A program made the position numbers and the translations under genes. From Bacteroides sp. (lineage in GTDB: Bacteria; Bacteroidota; Bacteroidia; Bacteroidales; Bacteroidaceae), in the NCBI GenBank assembly GCA_019414725.1, contig DXLM01000059.1:1-20404 (forward strand): a stretch of DNA of 20,404 nt, given 5' to 3'. Below the pieces are notes generated by a model. That model was not told the DNA's origin. It searched no databases and saw only the letters and a program-made list of their open reading frames with translations. This document shows positions 8,900-14,731 of the stretch, piece after piece. The stretch's first letter is position 1. Each line of letters opens with the position of its first letter.

Positions 8900-10390
8900 A
8901 TGAAAAAAATACTCATAATATTAGCAACTATTGGACTATTATACAGTTGCTCTAATGATGACTCCAATGAAAATCTAAATCTTAATGAAGACTTTGTCGT
9001 CCTATCTGCTGATACCTTATCGGCCGGACCTCAGGGAGGGGACTTAGAAGTAACTATAGAGAGTTCTGAAGATTGGACTTTAGTAGGTCCTAAAGTAGAA
9101 TGGGCTACTCCTTCTACCAATAAAGGTCAAAGCGGCCAAACCTTAACTTTTAAGGTGGAAGCAAATGAAACAGATAAAGAATTAGAAAATACTTATAAAA
9201 TATTTGCTGGCTCTAATGTAAAGAAACTTGTTGTTATTTCTAATCCAACAATGAAGTTAGAGCTTTTATCAGAAGATAATGTATCTATAAATTCAGATAA
9301 GAATACAATCAATATTTCCTTATCTACCAATATAACTAATTTATCCTATGAATTTTCCGATAACGGGAATCAATGGCTAAAAGTTTCAAGTTTTGAATCA
9401 GCTTTTGGAAAAGGAACTCTTGTACTAGAAGCTAATGCGAATGATACTTATATATCACGCAGTTCTACTTTAAAAATTACAAGTGAAAATAGATCTGTTT
9501 CTATTAATATACAACAAGCTCAATTAGACGGAATATTGTCGGATGGAGAAGAATACAAAGAAACTGATTTATCAGAATGCGACATACAATTTAATATTAA
9601 AACGAACATAGAATATCAGCTGGGAGAGTTACCGGAATGGATTCAATTGAAAGAAACTACTAAGGGAGAAACTGTTGATGGTTTACAAAAACAGACCCTT
9701 ACTTTCCATGTATCAGAAGCAATGGCTTCAAGAAGAAGTGATATTTATTTCTTAAAAGACACAAAAATAGACCTAACCCTTACAATAAAACAACAAAATC
9801 CAAATCCTATTATGGCTACAATTCCTGATAAAAACTTCAGAGAAGCCTTATCTGCTGAAGGTTGGATTGTATTAGGAGAAGAAGATAATAGTCAATGTGA
9901 AATATTAGAAAAAGGACTAAAAGAAACAATTCTTGATTTAGATGGTACCAGCTGGAGCAACTACGGTATTGAATCAATTGAAGGAATAGAACAATTTCCT
10001 CAAATTGAAGTTTTAAGGTTAGCATATAATAATCTAACAACAATAGATATATCTAAACTTAAACATGTAAAAGAATTAAATATTGAATCAATCTATCCAT
10101 TGACTTCGGTTATCATAGGTGATAATCCTGTAACCTCATTAAGATTACAAGATTATATAGAAGCAACATCTTTGATAATATCAGGTAATAATATCACAGA
10201 TATCAATGCTAGTTTATCTTCTTGGATGGGTTATTATGACCAATTAACAACTTTAGATGTCACTGGTTGTCCTCATTTAAAGACATGTAACGTAGATCGT
10301 CAGAAGTTACAAACTTTATATGTAACTCAAGAACAAAAAGATAATGTAACATTTACGAATCAAGGTTCATTACAGATTGTAGTAAAATAA
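8900..10390 (+). CDS. BACON-like/leucine-rich-repeat surface lipoprotein, last gene of the glycan operon
   Basis: A 496-residue lipoprotein with lipobox LLYSC (Cys17) and an acidic tail (SNDDSNEN) suggesting surface display. The start is ATG at 8900 rather than the in-frame TTG two codons earlier, because MKKILIILATIG makes a standard signal peptide. Three beta-sandwich domains of about 90 residues (roughly 30-115, 118-208, 212-303) have the BACON look: alternating strands, a Trp near the middle (DWTL, QWLKVS, EWIQLK) and, in the second and third, a closing IQQAQ/IKQQN strand. From about 308 a leucine-rich domain begins with the cap IPDKNFREAL and continues with repeats such as IEVLRLAYNNLTTIDIS and LTTLDVTGCPHLKTC. 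It starts 19 bases after the endoglycosidase gene and is followed by a terminator, so it is co-transcribed. BACON domains are thought to bind carbohydrate or mucin; LRR domains bind protein. It may hold glycoprotein substrates, which is inference. Confidence 0.8.
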   Translation: MKKILIILATIGLLYSCSNDDSNENLNLNEDFVVLSADTLSAGPQGGDLEVTIESSEDWTLVGPKVEWATPSTNKGQSGQTLTFKVEANETDKELENTYKIFAGSNVKKLVVISNPTMKLELLSEDNVSINSDKNTINISLSTNITNLSYEFSDNGNQWLKVSSFESAFGKGTLVLEANANDTYISRSSTLKITSENRSVSINIQQAQLDGILSDGEEYKETDLSECDIQFNIKTNIEYQLGELPEWIQLKETTKGETVDGLQKQTLTFHVSEAMASRRSDIYFLKDTKIDLTLTIKQQNPNPIMATIPDKNFREALSAEGWIVLGEEDNSQCEILEKGLKETILDLDGTSWSNYGIESIEGIEQFPQIEVLRLAYNNLTTIDISKLKHVKELNIESIYPLTSVIIGDNPVTSLRLQDYIEATSLIISGNNITDINASLSSWMGYYDQLTTLDVTGCPHLKTCNVDRQKLQTLYVTQEQKDNVTFTNQGSLQIVVK

Positions 10391-10426
10391 AAATTCAAAA
10401 TCTATATTTTTATCAATAATCAAAAT

Positions 10427-10442
10427 GAAGCTGTCTCAAAAT
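10427..10442. repeat. IS-end-like sequence, possible remnant
   Basis: The string GAAGCTGTCTCAAAAT looks like the terminal inverted repeat of transposable elements common in Bacteroides (ends reading GCTGTCTCAAAA). No matching opposite end or transposase is present in the window, so this is at best a solo end or decayed element. It could be chance. Confidence 0.2.
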
Positions 10443-10462
10443 AGAAATGCAAAAGTAAAAAT

Positions 10463-10566
10463 CTTATAGATTGAAACTTCGTAATAAAAAACTCCTGCTT
10501 TAGCCCTTATTTATTACAATTATAGGACTAAAAGCAGGAGATTTTTATGTTGTGACTTATAGATTG
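10463..10566. repeat. 11-bp direct repeat flanking the operon terminator
   Basis: CTTATAGATTG occurs exactly at 10463-10473 and again at 10556-10566, with 82 bases between that hold the terminator hairpin. Such a pair could be a target-site duplication around a small inserted element, or chance in AT-rich DNA. Confidence 0.4.
10492..10547. terminator. Bidirectional intrinsic terminator between convergent genes
   Basis: Bases 10492-10503 (CTCCTGCTTTAG) pair with 10528-10540 (CTAAAAGCAGGAG) with one bulged A; the loop is 24 bases. A run of T follows on the + strand (10542-10546) and a run of A precedes the stem (10485-10491), giving a T run on the - strand. It sits about 100 bases after the glycan operon and about 110 beyond the stop of the convergent TonB-receptor gene, so it can serve both. 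Confidence 0.8.
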
Positions 10567-10649
10567 TAAGTAAACTTATCTCTGTTTTTTATTTGGAGTC
10601 TCATTTATTTGTTTAATGCCATGTCAAAAAACAACAGTTTAGCAATGGA

Positions 10650-12941
10650 TCAATTAAAAAACTTAACTCCAATAAAGTAAGTTCTCGGTTGAGTAGGTCC
10701 ATAGAAATACTTTGAATCTCGTAAAGCTCCTCTATCCAAATCTTTTTGGAATGCGTTGAACATATTCTGCACTCCCCCATTCAGCTGAAGCTTCAAGTGA
10801 TCATTCAGTACAAACGTATAATTCAGCTTCAGGTTCAGTTCCATGAAATTGGGTGTATGCTCCAGACGGTCTTTTTCAATATAACCAGCAAAATGAGGAA
10901 CCACCATCTTTCCCGTGTACACACCAGAAAGAGAAAAATCAAAATTCTTCAACGGAGCAGAAGTAAACGTAAAATAGCCATAGTAATCTGGAGTACGAGG
11001 CATACGTTTTATAGGATCTACATCCTGATCTTCACTCCAGCTTACAGCTTCTGTATACCGGCTGCGCTGTACTGTAAATCCTAATTGTAACTGAGCTTCA
11101 CGTCCGTGAGCTATTTTATAATCAATATTTGCACCATACACGCGTGCACCATATCCATTTCGTCTTTCCTGTATTTCGGCACCCGTATCAGCATCCGTTC
11201 CAACCTTTGTCAGATAAAAGACATTATCCAAGGATGTGTAAAATCCTTCAACCAGCAAGTTCGACTGGAAATGTCCAAAATTGAATCCCCAGTCTACAGA
11301 GCCACTGAAACTATTGGAACGTTCGGGCTTTAATCCATCTGCCAGACGAATTATCATGGCTTCGCCGCCAACGGCTGCTACGTGTAAATCTTCATCATAA
11401 GCCTGGGGTGCACGGAAGCCAGTAGACCAGGTTAAACGTCCCTGTATCTTGTCTGTTGGTTTCCACAACAAATTTACGCGTGGACTGAAAATGATGTTGT
11501 CTATCAGATTATGCCTATCCAGACGAAATCCTGCGAGAAGTGTAAAATACGTCATCTTCCATTCATTCTGAGCAAATCCGCTGAAGATTCTTACATATTG
11601 GCGCAAGTCACGGTTATATCCGGTCATTACATCATGCAGCGAATTATAATTGTATTCAACTCCTCCAGTAAACGTGGCAGGCGAAAAAAGACAATCATCC
11701 ATATTCCCTACATACATTGCTCCTCCTACAGCTGTCAGGTCTTTTGTCTTTCCATAAGCATTGGCATTTTTATCTGCTCCATAATAACTGTTACGATCTG
11801 TATGTTGTGCAGAACCATAAACGGATAGTTTATGGCGATATTCATTGAAAAACACATCATACGTCAGTCCCCCGCTGTTGATAATATGCTTAGTCTGCTC
11901 TGTTATATCTGTTTCATGAGGCTGAAGGTCGAATTTATTTCCCCCACGGCGAAACTCATTCGTAGTATGATACTCCAGACTGATACGGCTAAACTGAGTA
12001 GGACGATAATATGAACGCAAACCAAACGTATTCATATTCAGTTTTCCAAGCTCCGAGAAACCATCATTATCGGCATCATAAGGATTACGGTTACGGTAAG
12101 ACTGATAAAGGGCTATTCCATATGAATTGTCCGATGAAACCAAAGAGGCATTAGCGCCTACATATTGCTCCCATACTTTCCCGTTCAGATTCGACATTGT
12201 AGAAGAAACCTGAAAAGAATTACTAACCGGATCTTTTGTTATAATATTAATTGTTCCTCCTACCGCATTGGCTCCAAATAAAGCAGAACCACCTCCACGA
12301 ACCACTTCCACGCGCTCAATCATGTTAGTGGGAATTTGCTCTAAGCCATATACACCCGAGAGGGCGCTCATTACAGGACGGCTATTTATCAGAATTTGGG
12401 AATATGGTCCTTCCAGTCCATTAATACGCACTTGTGGGAATCCGCAGTTCTGACAGTTATTTTCTACACGAAGTCCTGACTGATAATTCAATGACTTTGC
12501 TAGATCTGTAGAATTTACAGCCTCAAATAACTTGTTACTCATTACATTCACGACCACCGGAGCTACTTTACGGCTTGTTTCATTTCTGTTTGCCGAAACT
12601 ACGACTTCATCTGTCATAATAGTTTCTTCTTCCATTACAAAATGTACATCTACCGTAAAATCCTTACTGACTGTTATTTTTTTAGTCTGAGTATTATACC
12701 CCATGCTCTGTACTTTCAGCGTATATTCTCCGGCGGGAATTTCCTTAAAGCGGAAATATCCTTCCGCATCGGTCACTGTACCCTTTCCCGTTTCTACGAT
12801 TAACACTGTGGCATAAGGCAAACTATTTTCCGAGCCTTTTTCTATCACGTGTCCGGCTATAACATTTCCTTCCTTAACCGGCTCTATTGCCATGCTTACA
12901 TAAGAACATAGCAATCCCATTATGAATAAAATATATTTCAT
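10650..12941 (-). CDS. TonB-dependent outer-membrane receptor, probably for a metal ion or metal complex
   Basis: A 763-residue receptor of the FecA/BtuB size class, much shorter than SusC proteins and with no SusD partner. In order: signal peptide (about 1-18), a CarboxypepD_reg-like beta domain (about 26-104, with GTVTDAEGYFRFKEIPAGEYTLKV), TonB box TDEVVVSAN at 110-118, a plug with SALFGANAVGGTINIITKDP, and a beta-barrel ending YFIGVKFFN. The plug has a Cys pair, N-C163-Q-N-C166-G-F-P, just before the segment VRINGLEGPYSQILI. It is downstream of a small His-rich membrane protein on the same strand, 210 bases away. The pairing with a His-rich protein and the Cys pair suggest metal (copper, zinc, nickel, cobalt or heme-like) uptake. 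BtuB-type B12 import cannot be excluded, but no riboswitch precedes this gene. The receptor class is secure; the substrate is not. Confidence 0.88.
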   Translation of the reverse strand: MKYILFIMGLLCSYVSMAIEPVKEGNVIAGHVIEKGSENSLPYATVLIVETGKGTVTDAEGYFRFKEIPAGEYTLKVQSMGYNTQTKKITVSKDFTVDVHFVMEEETIMTDEVVVSANRNETSRKVAPVVVNVMSNKLFEAVNSTDLAKSLNYQSGLRVENNCQNCGFPQVRINGLEGPYSQILINSRPVMSALSGVYGLEQIPTNMIERVEVVRGGGSALFGANAVGGTINIITKDPVSNSFQVSSTMSNLNGKVWEQYVGANASLVSSDNSYGIALYQSYRNRNPYDADNDGFSELGKLNMNTFGLRSYYRPTQFSRISLEYHTTNEFRRGGNKFDLQPHETDITEQTKHIINSGGLTYDVFFNEYRHKLSVYGSAQHTDRNSYYGADKNANAYGKTKDLTAVGGAMYVGNMDDCLFSPATFTGGVEYNYNSLHDVMTGYNRDLRQYVRIFSGFAQNEWKMTYFTLLAGFRLDRHNLIDNIIFSPRVNLLWKPTDKIQGRLTWSTGFRAPQAYDEDLHVAAVGGEAMIIRLADGLKPERSNSFSGSVDWGFNFGHFQSNLLVEGFYTSLDNVFYLTKVGTDADTGAEIQERRNGYGARVYGANIDYKIAHGREAQLQLGFTVQRSRYTEAVSWSEDQDVDPIKRMPRTPDYYGYFTFTSAPLKNFDFSLSGVYTGKMVVPHFAGYIEKDRLEHTPNFMELNLKLNYTFVLNDHLKLQLNGGVQNMFNAFQKDLDRGALRDSKYFYGPTQPRTYFIGVKFFN

Positions 12942-13001
12942 GTATAATCTTTTCGTTCGTTAACTTAATAAAGCCCGTTCTAAATATTCAAGATAAATAC
13001 C

Positions 13002-13101
13002 ACAGAAGCAGATCTGACTGATTCAGATTTTTCCATATCTTCCCCTTTCCACATCTAGTTTACAGAAGCAGACGAAGGATAACTGTCCAACAGAAGCCAG
13101 A
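13002..13101 (-). repeat. Three ACAGAAGC direct repeats upstream of the TonB-receptor gene
   Basis: ACAGAAGCAGA occurs exactly at 13002-13012 and 13062-13072, and ACAGAAGCCAGA, differing by one inserted C, at 13090-13101. All lie in the 210-base gap between the His-rich gene and the receptor gene, 61-160 bases before the receptor start. A small hairpin, ATCTGA/TCAGAT with a 5-base loop, lies at 13012-13028. They could be regulator-binding sites; this is inferred from position only. No consensus -7 box was found in this gap. Confidence 0.35.
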
Positions 13102-13151
13102 CAGCATTTATTTGAACAGGCATTTTAATTGGTTTCCTGTTTCTCGTTTAA

Positions 13152-13499
13152 TCAAATGAAAAGATATACGGGAGGTGCACGTAGATAAATCTCATCTCCA
13201 AATGAAGACAGGGCATGAAATGCAGACAAACTGCCAGTTAATAAACAGAGTAAAGGCAAGTCAGGACACGCCGATTCAATAGAGTCTGAACCTACAGAAG
13301 TAAATGTTGATAAGAAATGCAGTGTCAGTGCCTGCCCGCTTGAGTGAGAATGATGTTCAGTAAAAGGATGCGAGTGGACAATAAAAGTCCCGTTCACCTC
13401 ATGTACGTGCGCATATAATGTCGAAATGGCATAATAAGCAACAAACAAGGTTAAAAGAGCTACTGCCCCAATGCGTATATAGCGCGCTTTTGCTTTCAT
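13152..13499 (-). CDS. Small membrane-anchored protein with His-rich periplasmic segment, probable metal-related partner of the TonB receptor
   Basis: A 115-residue protein starting at the ATG at 13499. The longer reading to 13517 is not used because a consensus promoter box (13507-13514) lies inside it. A basic start (MKAKARYIR) is followed by a hydrophobic helix (about residues 10-29, GAVALLTLFVAYYAISTL), then a His-rich stretch at about 31-53 (HVHEV...VHSHPFTEHHSHSS), a Cys-containing hydrophobic stretch (ACPDLPLLCLLTG, possibly a second helix) and the ending RAPPVYLFI. Small proteins with an N-terminal helix, His clusters and a C-terminal PP motif often sit beside metal-linked TonB receptors. 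I do not recognise a named family with certainty. Metal binding is inferred from the eight His residues in this segment and the downstream receptor. Confidence 0.7.
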   Translation of the reverse strand: MKAKARYIRIGAVALLTLFVAYYAISTLYAHVHEVNGTFIVHSHPFTEHHSHSSGQALTLHFLSTFTSVGSDSIESACPDLPLLCLLTGSLSAFHALSSFGDEIYLRAPPVYLFI

Positions 13500-13506
13500 C
13501 TGGACG

Positions 13507-13514
13507 CAAAGATA
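13507..13514 (-). promoter_or_regulatory. -7 promoter box for the His-rich protein gene, giving a very short or absent leader
   Basis: The - strand reads TATCTTTG, matching the Bacteroides primary sigma box TAnnTTTG. It ends 8 bases before the ATG at 13499, so a transcript starting here would be leaderless or nearly so. No clear -33 TTG is seen at the expected distance. Confidence 0.5.
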
Positions 13515-13602
13515 CACGAAGTTATCGGTTATTTAAAATAAAATACTTTAAAAAACACAGATACCTCTTATCAACATGCACTAAGTTTTTCAGAAAATGA
13601 AT

Positions 13603-13640
13603 ATTGCTCTTGGAAGGAGAAACAGTATTGTAAGAGCAAT
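13603..13640. repeat. 9-bp inverted repeat (hairpin)
   Basis: ATTGCTCTT at 13603-13611 pairs perfectly with AAGAGCAAT at 13632-13640 around a 20-base loop. No T run follows on either strand, so it is not a standard terminator. It lies about 100 bases before the start of the His-rich protein gene. Confidence 0.5.
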
Positions 13641-13679
13641 TGTACGAAATTTATACCGTTTAACAATAAAAAAAGCGAT

Positions 13680-13696
13680 TGTTCACATTTTGAACA
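13680..13696. promoter_or_regulatory. Operator-like palindrome TGTTCA-N5-TGAACA
   Basis: TGTTCACATTTTGAACA is a perfect 6-bp inverted repeat with a 5-base centre, the geometry expected for a dimeric helix-turn-helix regulator. It lies 181 bases upstream of the His-rich protein start and about 165 upstream of its -7 box. No regulator gene is next to it, so its use as an operator is inferred. Confidence 0.35.
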
Positions 13697-13710
13697 CCGC
13701 CGATTTCCTA

Positions 13711-13734
13711 AAGAACCCCCATTTAAGGGTTCTT
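13711..13734. repeat. 8-bp perfect hairpin
   Basis: AAGAACCC at 13711-13718 pairs with GGGTTCTT at 13727-13734 around an 8-base loop. On the + strand the following bases are GCATCTTTT; on the - strand they are TAGGAAAT. It could be a weak terminator or a structural part of a leader RNA. Confidence 0.45.
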
Positions 13735-13795
13735 GCATCTTTTACTCGTCTAGTTGTTGTTGTGTACGTTATCCTTTTCTCTTCTTTTTTACCTT

Positions 13796-13920
13796 AAAGC
13801 AATTTTCCTAATCCTATTTCAACTATACCTGAAAACAATTACCTTTTATCCTAATACCTTAAAATAAAAACCTAAAACTTAATACCTTAAATCTCTAATA
13901 CCTTTTCTTAAAATTGCTTT
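13796..13920. repeat. 11-bp perfect inverted repeat enclosing part of the AAGGTATTA array
   Basis: AAAGCAATTTT at 13796-13806 and its exact reverse complement AAAATTGCTTT at 13910-13920 are separated by 103 bases. The enclosed segment holds three of the five exact TAATACCTT copies. The arms could base-pair in RNA or mark an invertible segment; no recombinase gene is nearby. Confidence 0.45.
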
Positions 13921-13965
13921 TTTACCTTAACTTCTAATACCTTAAAAAATCTATTCTAATACCTT
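13838..13965 (-). repeat. Array of 9-mer AAGGTATTA (TAATACCTT on the + strand)
   Basis: Exact TAATACCTT occurs on the + strand at 13852, 13880, 13896, 13935 and 13957, with near copies ATTACCTT at 13838, TTTACCTT at 13921 and TTTACCTT at 13788. Spacing is irregular (28, 16, 39, 22 bases), so this is not CRISPR or a simple tandem repeat. With transcription from the promoter at 14035-14006, the RNA would carry repeated AAGGUAUUA(G), which suggests binding sites for an RNA- or DNA-binding protein. Confidence 0.6.
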
Positions 13966-14005
13966 CTTTTATATCTTAATTAATTCTGGTTTCACAACCA
14001 CATCA

Positions 14006-14035
14006 CAAAGGTAGATGTTTCTGTTTAATTAGCAA
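14006..14035 (-). promoter_or_regulatory. Near-consensus Bacteroides promoter reading toward the repeat array and TonB-receptor genes
   Basis: On the - strand TTG (14035-14033) is followed after 19 bases by TACCTTTG (14013-14006), matching the -33 TTG / -7 TAnnTTTG Bacteroides promoter with correct spacing. A start near 14000 would give a leader of about 500 bases before the His-rich protein gene, or a separate small RNA. Which of the two applies cannot be told from sequence. Confidence 0.6.
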
Positions 14036-14145
14036 TAAGATATAATTATTTTCTTCACAAAGTATTTGTTTTCTTGATTTATATCATGGGAACGACAGTT
14101 TTCTTTTGTGTGCGATAACGAAATTAGACAACATGCAACATTTTT

Positions 14146-14607
14146 TTACTTCAATTTAAGGATTCTCTGGTTACTGCTTCCCCTGAATTCCAGCTTCGGA
14201 GAATAGAGGGATTGCTCAAAACGGCCGTCTACCAATACATTTATATAAGACAATATAGGTCTGCGTACAGGATCTTCCAAAAGTTCTTCATAAGTATATC
14301 CGGTATAGCACCAGATATTTTGTCCGGTACGCTCACTGAATTCCTTGATAAGAGGAAGAAAGTCTTCCGGCGAATAAAACGGATCCCCTCCCGAAAAGGT
14401 AATTCCATCTAATAAAGGATTGGAATTAATAGCCTCAATAAATTCTTCTATCTTCTCACGAGTCAAAGGATGACCTGACGCAGGATTCCAGGATTCAGGG
14501 TTATGACATCCCCGGCAATGGTGTCTGCATCCCGATAGATAAATAGAAAAGCGTATACCATCACCATCAACAATTGTTTCAGGATATGTATATAAATAAT
14601 GTAGCAT
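14146..14607 (-). CDS. nrdG: Anaerobic ribonucleoside-triphosphate reductase activating protein
   Basis: A cytoplasmic radical-SAM enzyme that uses S-adenosylmethionine and a [4Fe-4S] cluster to create the glycyl radical in NrdD. The 153-residue length is normal. The cluster motif CxxxCxxC is C27-RHH-C31-RG-C34-HNPESW, which is the NrdG form, and the GGDP-type SAM-binding motif appears as ITFSGGDPFY at about 89-98. VDGDGIRFSIYLSGC before the cluster is also typical. It starts 124 bases after the end of nrdD on the same strand; a strong hairpin lies between them, so its level may be set lower than that of NrdD. No consensus promoter is obvious in the gap. Identity is secure. Confidence 0.96.
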   Translation of the reverse strand: MLHYLYTYPETIVDGDGIRFSIYLSGCRHHCRGCHNPESWNPASGHPLTREKIEEFIEAINSNPLLDGITFSGGDPFYSPEDFLPLIKEFSERTGQNIWCYTGYTYEELLEDPVRRPILSYINVLVDGRFEQSLYSPKLEFRGSSNQRILKLK

Positions 14608-14644
14608 AAAGAATAAGTTATTCCCAATTGCCAGTGAAATAAAA

Positions 14645-14708
14645 AGAAGGCTTTTTATATACCTACAACCTGCTTACAGGCAGATAATCCGCATCTAAAA
14701 AGCCTTCT
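14645..14708 (-). terminator. 13-bp hairpin between nrdD and nrdG, intercistronic terminator or attenuator
   Basis: TAAAAAGCCTTCT at 14696-14708 is the exact reverse complement of AGAAGGCTTTTTA at 14645-14657. On the - strand the stem is followed by TTTTATTTC, a terminator-like T run. The 38-base interior can itself fold (GCGGA/TCTGC at 14692-14680 or CCTG/CAGG at 14680-14669), giving a branched structure. It should cause partial termination or RNA processing so that NrdD exceeds NrdG. Confidence 0.7.
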
Positions 14709-14731
14709 ATCCTTAATAACAAACGAATTAA

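Larger units (their letters stand above)
13518..14145. other. 628-base non-coding region between nrdG and the His-rich protein gene
   Basis: No convincing protein-coding gene was found on either strand. Read on the - strand, which runs toward the His-rich protein and TonB-receptor genes, it holds a promoter (14035-14006), an array of AAGGTATTA repeats (13965-13838), an 11-bp inverted repeat (arms 13920-13910 and 13806-13796), a hairpin (13734-13711), an operator-like palindrome (13696-13680) and a second hairpin (13640-13603). The region is strongly AT-rich, and from about 13780 to 13975 the + strand is nearly free of G. It may be a long 5' leader or carry a small RNA. Confidence 0.6.

Noticed and set aside
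10650..12941. BtuB-type B12 receptor controlled by the nearby riboswitch
   Set aside because: The riboswitch lies more than 4 kb away upstream of nrdD with nrdG and a separate promoter between; the receptor's own upstream gap has no cobalamin motif, and a His-rich partner fits metal better.
13597..13797. 66-codon + strand frame in the non-coding region
   Set aside because: It runs through hairpin 13603-13640, the palindrome and hairpin 13711-13734, has no recognisable domain, and lacks a promoter box upstream; probably chance.
13838..13965. CRISPR array
   Set aside because: Repeats are only 9 bases, spacing is irregular (16-39 bases) and no cas gene is present.
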